NCBI GenBank assembly: GCA_027028725.1
Contig: JALVIB010000061.1
Coordinates: 1-8,577, forward strand
Origin: Candidatus Altimarinota bacterium
GTDB taxonomy: Bacteria > Patescibacteriota > Gracilibacteria > UBA4473
Length of the DNA: 8,577 nt
Direction: 5' to 3'
Shown here: one piece after another, positions 1 through 6,197 of the stretch
Layout of the letters: each line of letters opens with the position of its first letter
Position numbering within the stretch: the stretch's first letter is position 1
The notes under the pieces: model-generated
What the model was told of the DNA's origin: nothing
The model's input: the letters and a program-made list of their open reading frames with translations, nothing else
Database searches by the model: none
Position numbers and translations under genes: made by a program

Positions 1-10
1 GTTCTAAATT

Positions 11-38
11 ATTAACTTTTAACTATTAACTTTTAATT
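11..38. repeat. 14-bp tandem direct repeat, two units
   Basis: ATTAACTTTTAACT (11-24) is followed directly by ATTAACTTTTAATT (25-38), with 13 of 14 positions identical. It lies 67 bases before the first gene. It could be a regulator site or simple AT-rich slippage; nothing in the sequence decides between these. Confidence 0.6.
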
Positions 39-104
39 TCCCTTAAGTTTTCTTTTTTTCAAAAACAATTACAATTCTGCTGAATATTTTTTAACCTTTT
101 AAAA

Positions 105-692
105 ATGAATGATGTTTTGAGCCACCTTATGCAAGATGCTCTTGTCAGCAAAATTAGTGAGAAAATCGGTGCTAATACCGAGCAAACAAAGTCTGCCATG
201 AGCGGAATTCTCCCTGCGATTCTAGGCGGATTAGCCAAAAATTCCGCGAAAAAAGAAAAAGCCGGACTACTAGAAAAAGCCCTAGAAAAAGATCACGATG
301 GAAGTATTTTTGATAATTTGGACGGATTTCTCGGCGATATCAAAGGTGGAAAAGGAAATAAAATTTTAGGGCATGTTTTGGGTAATAAATCTAATTTATT
401 AGCGGATATGATTGGAGCAAAAACAGGTTTAGGAAAAGCAAAAACCGGACAACTTATGGAAACTATCGCGCCACTAGTAATGGGCGCTGTGGGAAAAATA
501 AAAAAAGAGAAAGGACTTGATGTTAAAAATTTGGGAAGTTTATTACAAAGTGCTATGAAAGAATTCGCGGGAAATGATGATTTGAAAAAACTGGCTTTTT
601 CATTATTGGATAAAGACGGAGACGGCGACATCAAAGATGATTTATTAGATATGGGAAAAAATCTTCTGACTAGTTTTTTTAAGAAAAAGTAA
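105..692 (+). CDS. DUF937 (YidB-like) family protein
   Basis: This is a 195-residue cytoplasmic protein with no signal peptide, recognised as DUF937/YidB-like from its overall pattern. The N-terminal helices end in GILPAILGGLAKN (residues 34-46), a DHDGSIFDNL loop lies near 63-72, GQLMETIAPLVMGAVG sits at about 115-130, and a C-terminal Asp-rich loop DKDGDGDIKDDL occupies 169-180. That loop resembles an EF-hand or dockerin calcium loop with D169, D171, D173 and G174, but it has Leu at the twelfth position where Glu or Asp is usual. The function of DUF937 is not established. The ATG at 105 fits the family N-terminus. It has no Shine-Dalgarno site, only an A-rich run (TTTTAAAA) before it. A TACAAT at 70-75 could be a -10 box, but I see no good -35. 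The gene is the first of a two-gene unit with the nuclease lipoprotein, 3 bases downstream. One TTCGCGGGA motif lies in frame and is read as Phe-Ala-Gly (154-156). Confidence 0.85.
   Translation: MNDVLSHLMQDALVSKISEKIGANTEQTKSAMSGILPAILGGLAKNSAKKEKAGLLEKALEKDHDGSIFDNLDGFLGDIKGGKGNKILGHVLGNKSNLLADMIGAKTGLGKAKTGQLMETIAPLVMGAVGKIKKEKGLDVKNLGSLLQSAMKEFAGNDDLKKLAFSLLDKDGDGDIKDDLLDMGKNLLTSFFKKK
564..572 (+). repeat. TTCGCGGGA dispersed motif, copy 1
   Basis: Exact 9-mer in the DUF937 gene, in frame as Phe-Ala-Gly. The 3' flank is AAT rather than the usual TTT. Confidence 0.8.
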
Positions 693-695
693 AAA

Positions 696-1373
696 ATGAA
701 AAAAAGAATTTATAGTCCTCCCCTTTTAGGGGAGGCGCGGAGGGGTTCAAACAAAATTAAAAATAATAAGAGTATTTTTGTACCCCCTTTAAGTTCCCCC
801 TGCCAGGGGGAAAATTTCCTCAAACACTTTTTTGCAATATCCTTGGTTATATTTTTAACGGGATGTAGCTCCGGACTTCCGGACAAATCCCGCGAAATTT
901 CTGATTTTGTTCCACAGGAAAAAGTGGAGCCAGCAAATCCCGCGAATTTTGATTGGGTTACGGAAAATTTTCCGCAAAATTGTCGCTGGGAAAAATTTTC
1001 GCGGGTTATTGATGGCGACACGATTGTGACGGAAAAAAGTGGAAAAATTCGCTTAATTGGGATTGATACACCGGAAATACAATCTCCTTTTACGGATGAA
1101 GAACCGGGCGGACAAGAAGCTTCAGAAAAAGCCCGCGAAATTTTGGCTAATTCTGAAAAAGTTTGTTTAATTCACGATAAAATTGGCGACCAAACGGATA
1201 AATATGGGCGGTCGCTAGATTATGTTTTTACGGAAGACGGAATTGATCTAAACGCCGAAATGATAAAAACTGGTTTTGCGCGGTGGTATTCGCGTTTTCC
1301 GTATGAGCGGAAGGCGGAATTCAAAGTGTATCAAGATCAAGCGAAAAAAGCTGGCGTTGGCTTGTGGAAATAA
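696..1373 (+). CDS. Thermonuclease (SNase-like) lipoprotein
   Basis: This is a predicted secreted, lipid-anchored nuclease of the staphylococcal nuclease family (Ca-dependent phosphodiesterase acting on DNA and RNA). The SNase domain spans about residues 100-225. All catalytic positions of the family are visible: D106 in VIDGDT, R119, D124 and E127 in RLIGIDTPE, and R172 in KYGRSLDYVF. A hydrophobic stretch FFAISLVIFL (45-54) runs into the lipobox LTGC, so C57 would be lipidated. The N-terminus is odd. About 35 residues rich in Pro and Gly lie between the initial MKKRI and the hydrophobic core, encoded by a palindromic repeat (716-812). No ATG, GTG or TTG start lies between the repeat and the hydrophobic core, so translation must cross the repeat. 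The stop of the DUF937 gene is 3 bases upstream, suggesting co-transcription. Two exact TCCCGCGAA motifs and near copies lie in the coding sequence. The product could scavenge nucleotides or process incoming DNA, which is inference. Confidence 0.88.
   Translation: MKKRIYSPPLLGEARRGSNKIKNNKSIFVPPLSSPCQGENFLKHFFAISLVIFLTGCSSGLPDKSREISDFVPQEKVEPANPANFDWVTENFPQNCRWEKFSRVIDGDTIVTEKSGKIRLIGIDTPEIQSPFTDEEPGGQEASEKAREILANSEKVCLIHDKIGDQTDKYGRSLDYVFTEDGIDLNAEMIKTGFARWYSRFPYERKAEFKVYQDQAKKAGVGLWK
716..812. repeat. Composite palindromic repeat inserted in frame in the nuclease gene
   Basis: Two GC-rich hairpins flank about 37 AT-rich bases. The left one is CCTCCCC (717-723), loop TTTTA, GGGGAGG (729-735), followed by CGCGGAGGGGT (736-746). 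The right one is TTCCCCCT (794-801), loop GCC, AGGGGGAA (805-812), preceded by ACCCCCTTT. Both stems are perfect. The segment keeps the reading frame open through the signal peptide and adds about 35 codons. It resembles the small REP- or MITE-like palindromes with C5/G5 runs that occur dispersed in many bacterial genomes. Related remnants occur at 6151-6197 and 6746-6767. Confidence 0.75.
888..896 (-). repeat. TTCGCGGGA dispersed motif, copy 2
   Basis: Exact 9-mer on the minus strand within the nuclease gene, read as Ser-Arg-Glu just after the lipobox. The extended form AAATCCCGCGAAATTT (885-900) is complete. Confidence 0.85.
938..946 (-). repeat. TTCGCGGGA dispersed motif, copy 3
   Basis: Exact 9-mer on the minus strand, 50 bases from copy 2, in the linker before the SNase domain. 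It is read in another frame as Asn-Pro-Ala-Asn. Near copies follow at 998-1006 (last base T) and 1131-1139 (GCCCGCGAA). Confidence 0.85.
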
Positions 1374-1374
1374 G

Positions 1375-1402
1375 AAAAAGACCGGCTTCGCCGGTCTTTT
1401 TT
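1375..1402. terminator. Bidirectional intrinsic terminator between convergent genes
   Basis: A perfect 7-bp stem GACCGGC (1380-1386), loop TTC, GCCGGTC (1390-1396) is flanked by five A on the left and six T on the right. It therefore works as a terminator in both directions: for the nuclease gene, which ends at 1373, and for the large minus-strand gene, which ends at 1423. Confidence 0.93.
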
Positions 1403-1410
1403 GTGAAAAT

Positions 1411-1419
1411 TTCGCGGGA
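1411..1419 (+). repeat. TTCGCGGGA dispersed motif, copy 4
   Basis: Exact 9-mer with full A/T flanks, in the 20-base space between the bidirectional terminator and the stop codon of the large minus-strand gene. Confidence 0.85.
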
Positions 1420-1422
1420 TTT

Positions 1423-4400
1423 TTAATTTTTCTTTGAAGTACTTAAATCTGCTGATGAGGTTGGGGATGATGCATGTTCTGCCGGTAATACATCTGTTTT
1501 AGTTAACTTATGTAAAATCACGGGTTCGTGCTCCATAAAATAAAATTTTTCGCTACCTATTTCCTGTGGAGTAAATTTAGCATCATTAAATCCTCTTATT
1601 CTTCCTTCTGAAACAAATTCTAAAAATTTCTTTGGATGAAAATGTCTTATTAATCTCTTTGTTGGATTGGAAATATGATTCCCCTTGCCATTCTTTATAA
1701 AATCACTATCAAATATCTCCTCGAGTATAATATTTTTATCAGTAACATTCTTAACTCTATATGTAACCAACTGTTGTTTCCCTTTTACTGAAGTTGCATG
1801 ATCTATTTGTAAATACTCAGGCAACTTAAAATCTTTTGGCTTTGGACCTTCTGGACCTGGCTTATTCCTTTTACCAATCTTCGGCAACTGTGCCAAAAGA
1901 AACAATGTCATCCAATCTTTTCCAAGATTTTCCCAAGTGAAATAATTTTCATCAGTTGTTAAATTCGCAACTGCTCCATTAATTCCAAAAAATGGAATAG
2001 TTTCTCCTGTTGTTCTTACTAATTTATGTCTTATAGAATTCCAAAGTGTTCTTCCTCTACTAATAGCTCCACCATTGATAGCTTCTCGTTCAGCTGCACT
2101 TCGGAAAACATCTTTCACCTGCATTTGTGTTCCAAATCTTCCTTCTAAAGCACGCCCCCAAGTATTCTCATAAACAGCATTTCCTCCGCGGAATAAATTA
2201 AACATCAATCCACTCATTAACATCCCGCGAACTTTATCTTTATCCATCTTAAACCAATCCCCATGAACTAGCCCACTCTCTACTTCGTGAAAAACCGCAC
2301 CTTCCCCCATGGCCAATCCAACTCCTCCAATTGTTATTTTTCCTATATTACCAACTTCAAATCCACGAGCTCCAAATTCCATTAAAGCCGTCGCCCCTCG
2401 AGCAACTCTTGCCCCCCATGCACCACCTGCCAATGCTTCTGTACCACTAGTTAATAACCATCTAACACCCGTACCAGCAAATCCAGACACAGCAATTAAA
2501 GCCACATTTAGAATTAATTCATTCTTAATTTTATCCCAAGTTTCGTCTGATACATCCCATCCCTCTTCAAGACCTAGCATGTCTTGATAATGTTGCATTG
2601 CCTTAAATTTCGCGGAATTTTTATCAGGAAAAATTGTAGCTGGATCAACTTCGTCCACTGATTTCTTCAGCAAGGCTTTTTCTTTCATTTGTTTTAGACT
2701 TTCCTTATAAGTATGATCCACTAATTTAGCAATCTGTACTTGACTCATACCTTTCAACATTCCACTTTTTTCCAAATTCTCGCGAACTATTTTAAGTGAT
2801 ATGCTTTCCTCTATGTCATGCTCTTCTTCAGGGGTTAAGTTTTTAACTAGTCCTTTGTTTAAAAAGTCTTTTCCAAAAATACTTTCATAAACTTCTGCTG
2901 CTTGACCATATTGTCCCTTTTCGCGTAAAGAATCAGCCATTTTTAACCAAGCTTCAGGCATTTTTTTGATTTCTTGTTTGGAAATTTTATTTCCCGGCTT
3001 ATCCATAACCGTTCCCTTCATTTCATTTGCAATAAACTTATCATATTCTTGCTTAAATTTCGCGGCTTTTGTTTGATCTGGTAGTTTCGCCAAAGCATCA
3101 GAAACCGTTTTAATAGTCGGATCTGTTTTCATAATATTTTCTAACTCTTTTATTGTTTCTAACAATTTTTTCCCAACAGCAATCTCTGCCTTGTCCTCGG
3201 AATCAGGTCTTGTCCAAATCCATTGAAGTTTGTCTGTAATCCACCAATCATCATTAAGTTCATCTTTTCTTGAAACAAGATGTGTTCTAAACATCCAGAG
3301 TCCATTTAAATCGCGATATTTCAGTGCTTCCGCATTTTCCGCGAGAAATTGTTGTTCTATTTGAGCTCGGACATTTTTAGCCATGGCTAAAACATCAGCA
3401 GGAGTTGATGGATCTTTAATTAAAGCATCTAATTCAGCAACTCCTTCATTTACATTTTTATCGTCTCCCATAGTTAACTTTAGCTGTGCCTCAAATAATT
3501 TCTTTTGATAAGGTGGCGTATTTGGATTTGCAATATCTGCTTTCAATTGATCTTGAATATTAGTAAATGTTTTTGTTGTAACATACAATTCTAAAGCTTG
3601 TTCAATCTCCTGTCTTTTTTTCTCAGGTAAACCTTCCATATAATTATATAAATCCTTAAATTCTACCCAATGCATATTTGGATTAAGTTTGAAAAATTCC
3701 CCAAAAATATCTGGTGGCAAGTCGCCAATTTCAATTTTTTGTTTCCAAATTATTTTTTCTAAGTCTCCATTGCCATCCTCAACATCAATCACCACAAAAT
3801 TTCCTTCACACCCGTTCTCTAATTGCGCAATTATCTGTTTTTTACCGTTTTCTTCAATTAAAAGAGCATTCTTTATTTTTAATCCACTGGTTAATTTAGG
3901 ATTTATCTGAGTCATAGCTGCCCCGGTCAAAATCTCACACTCGGTCATCGTGTAACTCTGTCCGTTAAATTCAAAAGTCTCCCCCAATTGAACTCCACTA
4001 ATTCCTTCCTTCTCCATTTTTTTCGCGAGTTTTTCCCGTTGAATTTTGTTTTTGAATTTTTTCGCAATACTAGCAAACAATTTATTCCCCATATTTCGAT
4101 CATGTTGAACCATATTCATAGCATCCCATAAGGCTTGTTTCGTTGTTCCCGACCGATACGGCAAAGCTGCCATACACCTTTCAATCAATTTCCCAGCAAA
4201 TTCCCGCGAAATTTCGCCTTTCTTGCCTATTTTGTTCAATAAAAAGTCGTTAATTTTAGAAACCATCTCAGTTCGATACATTTTCCCAATATCCCCACCA
4301 GAAATACTATCAACAGTGTATTTAGCTAATTCATCCAAATCCCGATCCGTAAAATCAGGTTTTTTATTCTCGTATAATTCTTTAAAATCGTTAAAACTTG

Positions 4401-4593
4401 TCGTTGTTTCAGCATCAACTTTTAAAATATCCTGTTGCAATCTCGACAAGTCGATATTCCGTTTTTTCAACTCATCAATTCGCTCCAAAGTATCTTCATG
4501 AAGTTCCTTTGTATCTAACTCCTGCGGTTTATTTTGCCAAATAAATCCCGCGAAATTTTCAGTTTCTGAAGCCACTTTGTAAAGATTTTTCAT
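1423..4593 (-). CDS. Large helical protein of unknown function (1056 aa)
   Basis: I do not recognise this protein. It has no signal peptide and is mostly charged and helical. Residues about 20-200 are Lys/Glu-rich helices. Residues 200-290 look β-rich (GETFEFNGQSYTMTECE, then NFVVIDVEDG). Residues 320-640 are again helical, with one TPR-like repeat near 548-575 (WLKMADSLREKGQYGQAAEVYE). A Gly/Ala-rich, moderately hydrophobic region covers about 692-800 and might contact a membrane or form a glycine-zipper helix bundle. A Pro-rich linker (GPEGPKPK, about 913-920) leads to a C-terminal domain (925-1030) and a Ser/Thr-rich tail. The ATG at 4593 follows AAAAAATCACGG on the coding strand, without a Shine-Dalgarno site, and is 26 bases from a good -10 box. 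The gene is monocistronic, with its own promoter and a shared terminator. Three exact TTCGCGGGA motifs lie in it, giving ENFAGF near the N-terminus and ISREF near residue 130. Confidence 0.85.
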   Translation of the reverse strand: MKNLYKVASETENFAGFIWQNKPQELDTKELHEDTLERIDELKKRNIDLSRLQQDILKVDAETTTSFNDFKELYENKKPDFTDRDLDELAKYTVDSISGGDIGKMYRTEMVSKINDFLLNKIGKKGEISREFAGKLIERCMAALPYRSGTTKQALWDAMNMVQHDRNMGNKLFASIAKKFKNKIQREKLAKKMEKEGISGVQLGETFEFNGQSYTMTECEILTGAAMTQINPKLTSGLKIKNALLIEENGKKQIIAQLENGCEGNFVVIDVEDGNGDLEKIIWKQKIEIGDLPPDIFGEFFKLNPNMHWVEFKDLYNYMEGLPEKKRQEIEQALELYVTTKTFTNIQDQLKADIANPNTPPYQKKLFEAQLKLTMGDDKNVNEGVAELDALIKDPSTPADVLAMAKNVRAQIEQQFLAENAEALKYRDLNGLWMFRTHLVSRKDELNDDWWITDKLQWIWTRPDSEDKAEIAVGKKLLETIKELENIMKTDPTIKTVSDALAKLPDQTKAAKFKQEYDKFIANEMKGTVMDKPGNKISKQEIKKMPEAWLKMADSLREKGQYGQAAEVYESIFGKDFLNKGLVKNLTPEEEHDIEESISLKIVRENLEKSGMLKGMSQVQIAKLVDHTYKESLKQMKEKALLKKSVDEVDPATIFPDKNSAKFKAMQHYQDMLGLEEGWDVSDETWDKIKNELILNVALIAVSGFAGTGVRWLLTSGTEALAGGAWGARVARGATALMEFGARGFEVGNIGKITIGGVGLAMGEGAVFHEVESGLVHGDWFKMDKDKVRGMLMSGLMFNLFRGGNAVYENTWGRALEGRFGTQMQVKDVFRSAAEREAINGGAISRGRTLWNSIRHKLVRTTGETIPFFGINGAVANLTTDENYFTWENLGKDWMTLFLLAQLPKIGKRNKPGPEGPKPKDFKLPEYLQIDHATSVKGKQQLVTYRVKNVTDKNIILEEIFDSDFIKNGKGNHISNPTKRLIRHFHPKKFLEFVSEGRIRGFNDAKFTPQEIGSEKFYFMEHEPVILHKLTKTDVLPAEHASSPTSSADLSTSKKN
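2223..2231 (-). repeat. TTCGCGGGA dispersed motif, copy 5
   Basis: Exact 9-mer on the minus strand in the large gene, read as Val-Arg-Gly (788-790). The A/T flanks are poorer than in other copies. Degenerate relatives lie in the same gene near 2609 (TTCGCGGAA) and 3059 (TTCGCGGCT). Confidence 0.75.
4202..4210 (-). repeat. TTCGCGGGA dispersed motif, copy 6
   Basis: Exact 9-mer on the minus strand in the large gene, read as part of Ile-Ser-Arg-Glu-Phe. The flanks are AAATTTCGCGGGAATTT on the minus strand. Confidence 0.85.
4546..4554 (-). repeat. TTCGCGGGA dispersed motif, copy 7
   Basis: Exact 9-mer on the minus strand near the start of the large gene, read as Phe-Ala-Gly (14-16). It has the full AAAATTTCGCGGGATTT form. 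Confidence 0.85.
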
Positions 4594-4619
4594 CCGTGAT
4601 TTTTTAAATTAATCGGAAC

Positions 4620-4648
4620 ATTATACCTGATTTTTGAAGAAAAATCAA
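4620..4648 (-). promoter_or_regulatory. Sigma70-type promoter of the large gene
   Basis: On the minus strand, TTGATT (4648-4643) and TATAAT (4625-4620) are separated by 17 bases. The -10 is a perfect consensus and the -35 matches TTGACA at four of six. The predicted start, about 4613, leaves a leader of only about 20 bases before the ATG at 4593. Confidence 0.75.
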
Positions 4649-4658
4649 AACCGAAAAT

Positions 4659-4667
4659 TTCGCGGGA
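4659..4667 (+). repeat. TTCGCGGGA dispersed motif, copy 8
   Basis: Exact 9-mer with full A/T flanks, lying between the divergent promoters of the large gene and the toxin-antitoxin pair. Confidence 0.85.
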
Positions 4668-4682
4668 TTTTTGTAAAATACT

Positions 4683-4711
4683 TTGACAAAATTTTGTACA
4701 AATTGTACAAT
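4683..4711 (+). promoter_or_regulatory. Sigma70-type promoter of the toxin-antitoxin pair
   Basis: TTGACA (4683-4688, perfect) and TACAAT (4706-4711, five of six) are separated by exactly 17 bases. The expected start is about 4718, giving a short leader of about 20 bases before the antitoxin ATG at 4739. The spacer and -10 overlap the TTGTACAA palindromes. Confidence 0.85.
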
Positions 4712-4713
4712 TT
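4694..4713. promoter_or_regulatory. Paired TTGTACAA palindromes, likely autoregulatory operator
   Basis: Two perfect palindromes TTGTACAA (4694-4701 and 4703-4710) are separated by one base, and the second extends to the 14-bp palindrome AAATTGTACAATTT (4700-4713). They cover the promoter spacer and -10. TGTACA is the known core of the yefM-yoeB operator, and the downstream antitoxin is Phd/YefM-like, so repression by the antitoxin or its complex with the toxin is the likely use (inference). Confidence 0.75.
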
Positions 4714-4738
4714 GCACAGAAATTAAAACCATTAGTAG

Positions 4739-4972
4739 ATGCAAACCTACACCAAAACCGAAACTCGTAATAATTTTTCAGAAATAATCAAACAGGTTAA
4801 GTATGGGAAAAAAATAGTTGCTGTTAAACGCGATGTTTTGATTGTTCCTTTTCCTGAAATGAACGAATCAATTCCGATTTCGCAGATAAATGAACAGTCC
4901 GAGAGTTTTGATTTTCTGGAAAACGAACCGGATTTATATAGTCTTAATGATTTAAAAAAACGCTATGTTTGA
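4739..4972 (+). CDS. Type II antitoxin, Phd/YefM family
   Basis: This is a 77-residue protein with the Phd/YefM pattern: a start of the MxxYTKTETRNNFSEIIKQV type (helix and turn) followed by a β segment KKIVAVKRDVLIVPFPE (24-40), which form the DNA-binding dimer fold. The acidic, probably disordered C-terminal part (about 52-77, with FDFLENEPDLYSLNDL) would bind and block the toxin. It overlaps the toxin gene by 8 bases (4965-4972) and ends in TGA, which shows that TGA is a stop in this genome. It is preceded by a strong promoter with TGTACA palindromes. There is no Shine-Dalgarno site. The pairing of a Phd/YefM-type antitoxin with a MazF-type toxin is a mixed arrangement, unlike the classical MazE-MazF pair. 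Assignment as antitoxin rests on fold pattern and position. Confidence 0.82.
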   Translation: MQTYTKTETRNNFSEIIKQVKYGKKIVAVKRDVLIVPFPEMNESIPISQINEQSESFDFLENEPDLYSLNDLKKRYV

Positions 4973-5285
4973 TTTTGGAAAAATTGTTTTAATCCCCTTC
5001 CCTTTTACTGATTTAACTTCTAGTAAAATCAGACCGGCTCTGATAATTTCCGCGAAAAATAAGCAAAGTAATGATATTATTTTAGCTTTTATTAGTTCCC
5101 AAGAAAGCAAAGTTGGTTTAAAGATAAAAAAAGACAATCTAAATAATTTAAAAGTAGATTCCGTAATTAGATTTGACAAAATCGCTACTCTTAACAAAAA
5201 GCTAATTTTAGGCGAATTAGGAGAAATTTCGCGGGATTTTCTGATCAAACACAAAGCAGAATTCTATAAAACTTTTGGATTTTAA
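4965..5285 (+). CDS. Type II toxin, MazF/PemK family endoribonuclease
   Basis: This 106-residue protein has MazF/PemK hallmarks: an N-terminal GKIVLIPFPFTDL strand (5-17), KIRPALIIS (21-29), and AFISSQ (41-46). By alignment to Bacillus MazF, R23 corresponds to the catalytic Arg in RPxL. S44 sits where a catalytic Thr is usual, a conservative change. The helix near residues 68-77 (VIRFDKIATLN) matches the family pattern of DKI.TL. Such toxins cleave mRNA at short sequences and are held inactive by the antitoxin encoded just upstream. Its ATG lies inside the antitoxin gene, so translation is probably coupled. The C-terminus contains a TTCGCGGGA motif read as Ile-Ser-Arg-Asp, close to the end of the fold. 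No terminator is evident after the gene. Confidence 0.88.
   Translation: MFDFGKIVLIPFPFTDLTSSKIRPALIISAKNKQSNDIILAFISSQESKVGLKIKKDNLNNLKVDSVIRFDKIATLNKKLILGELGEISRDFLIKHKAEFYKTFGF
5228..5236 (+). repeat. TTCGCGGGA dispersed motif, copy 9
   Basis: Exact 9-mer with AAATTTCGCGGGATTTT flanks, in the 3' part of the toxin gene. A near copy TTCCGCGAA lies at 5048-5056. Confidence 0.85.
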
Positions 5286-5347
5286 AACGATAAAGTCACC
5301 AACCCCCTATTCTAAGCACTAAATAGCAACTTTCCTGTTAGCAAAAT

Positions 5348-5356
5348 TTCGCGGGA
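5348..5356 (+). repeat. TTCGCGGGA dispersed motif, copy 10
   Basis: Exact 9-mer with full flanks in the intergenic gap between the toxin gene and the DUF1858 gene. It lies just before a possible -10 (TACAAT, 5365-5370) that has no clear -35. Confidence 0.85.
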
Positions 5357-5388
5357 TTTTGATTTACAATCCCCTCTTTCTAAATAAA

Positions 5389-5628
5389 ATGAAAACAATG
5401 GGCGAAAAACATTATACCGGTGAAGAACTAATTTCTCATGTCCTAATGGATATACCGGAATCGTATGAAATTTTCGCTTCTTATGGCTTAGCTTGTGCCG
5501 GTTGCCCGATTTCTCCTATGGAGAGCGTGCGCGATGGTGCTGAAGCTCATGGAATTGTCGGACAAACTTTTGAGGACTTGCTCCAAGATTTGAACGACAT
5601 GAAAACCGAAAAAATTGCTAATTTATAA
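5389..5628 (+). CDS. DUF1858 / hybrid-cluster-associated redox disulfide domain protein
   Basis: This small protein (79 residues from ATG 5389) consists of one DUF1858 domain, recognised from the helix with PESYEIFASYGL, the CAGC motif (C36, C39) and the tail EAHGIVGQTFEDLLQDLND. The family is also known as the hybrid cluster protein-associated redox disulfide domain. The CxxC pair is thought to be redox active, but the partner is unknown. An upstream TTG at 5359 would add 10 residues (MIYNPLFLNK), but these lie outside the domain, so ATG 5389 (or ATG 5398) is preferred. Neither has a Shine-Dalgarno site; AAATAAA precedes the ATG. It is followed 11 bases later by the tRNA-binding protein gene and is probably co-transcribed. 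No hybrid cluster protein gene is in this window. Confidence 0.85.
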   Translation: MKTMGEKHYTGEELISHVLMDIPESYEIFASYGLACAGCPISPMESVRDGAEAHGIVGQTFEDLLQDLNDMKTEKIANL

Positions 5629-5639
5629 CCCCTTAAAAA

Positions 5640-6146
5640 ATGTGGAAATTTTTGAAAAAACTACTCGGAATCAAAGAATGTTGTTGTTCTGCCAATGGCT
5701 GTGGAGCGGAAAATACCGCTGCGCCCCGCAAGGCGGTGGCGAAAAAATCATTATTTTCGGATAGTGATAAAGAAATTTTGAAAAATGCCGACGAACATAT
5801 TGTTATCGGAAAAATTTTGGAAATAACTAACCACCCTGATCCCAAAGTGACAAAAGTCCGAATTACTCAAACTGAAATTGCTCCTGGTGTGGTGAAACAA
5901 ATCTTGTGTGGAGGAGTAAATATTGAGGAAGGACGATTTGTGCCGGTTGCTACAATTGGGACGAAATTCGCGGATTTTGAAATTGGTGAACGAAAAATTC
6001 GCGGGGAATTATCCAGCGGAATGATTTGTTCACGGACGGAACTAGGATTGCCTAGCGGTGATGAACCAGATCACGGAATTTGGTTATTAGACGATAATTT
6101 CGCGGGATTTTTGGGTAAAAAAGTTTGTGATTTAGCGAAAAAATAA
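5640..6146 (+). CDS. Stand-alone PheT-like tRNA-binding OB-fold protein
   Basis: This 168-residue protein has one tRNA-binding domain (about 52-164) like the N-terminal domain of phenylalanyl-tRNA synthetase β subunit and the free proteins YtpR, Trbp111 and CsaA. Signature pieces are VIGKILEITNHPDPKVTKVRI (split by family gaps), ILCGGVNIEEG (88-98), VATIG.KF, and the G.LSSGMICSRTELGL segment (122-137) followed by DHGIWLL. No catalytic or B3/B4 synthetase parts follow, so it is not a synthetase. The N-terminal extension begins MWKFLKKLLG and has clustered cysteines (C14, C15, C16, C21), which could bind metal or a redox partner. The upstream DUF1858 CxxC protein, 11 bases away, makes a shared redox or metal role thinkable (inference). 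The ATG is preceded by CTTAAAAA without a Shine-Dalgarno site. One exact TTCGCGGGA motif and two near copies lie in its 3' half. Confidence 0.85.
   Translation: MWKFLKKLLGIKECCCSANGCGAENTAAPRKAVAKKSLFSDSDKEILKNADEHIVIGKILEITNHPDPKVTKVRITQTEIAPGVVKQILCGGVNIEEGRFVPVATIGTKFADFEIGERKIRGELSSGMICSRTELGLPSGDEPDHGIWLLDDNFAGFLGKKVCDLAKK
6099..6107 (+). repeat. TTCGCGGGA dispersed motif, copy 11
   Basis: Exact 9-mer in the tRNA-binding protein gene, in frame as Phe-Ala-Gly (154-156). Near copies TTCGCGGAT (5967-5975) and TTCGCGGGG (5998-6006) lie upstream in the same gene. Confidence 0.85.
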
Positions 6147-6150
6147 AATT

Positions 6151-6197
6151 ACCTCACCCCACCCCTCCCGAGAACTCGGGACTAGAAGGCGAGGGAG
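6151..6197. repeat. Palindromic C/G-run repeat between the tRNA-binding and pilin genes
   Basis: A run of ACCTCACCCCACCCCTCC is followed by a 6-bp stem CCCGAG (6167-6172), loop AA, CTCGGG (6175-6180), and then GGCGAGGGAG. It resembles the element at 716-746 (CTCCC... GGAGGGGT on the opposite strand). There is no T-run, so it is not a canonical terminator, though the hairpin might reduce read-through or protect an RNA 3' end. Confidence 0.6.

Noticed and set aside
818..866. A downstream start for the nuclease lipoprotein that avoids the repeat
   Set aside because: No ATG, GTG or TTG precedes the hydrophobic core after the repeat; the only TTG lies inside the core and would destroy the signal peptide.
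4970..4972. Genetic code 25 (TGA = Gly), as in Gracilibacteria and Absconditabacteria
   Set aside because: TGA ends the antitoxin within the overlapping toxin gene, reading through would give an unlikely protein, and no gene here needs TGA as a sense codon.
5359..5388. TTG start extending the DUF1858 protein by 10 residues
   Set aside because: The extra residues are outside the domain, the TTG abuts a dispersed motif, and two in-frame ATG codons follow.
6167..6180. CCCGAG-AA-CTCGGG hairpin as a terminator
   Set aside because: No T-run follows on either strand, the loop is only two bases, and it is better explained as part of a palindromic repeat.
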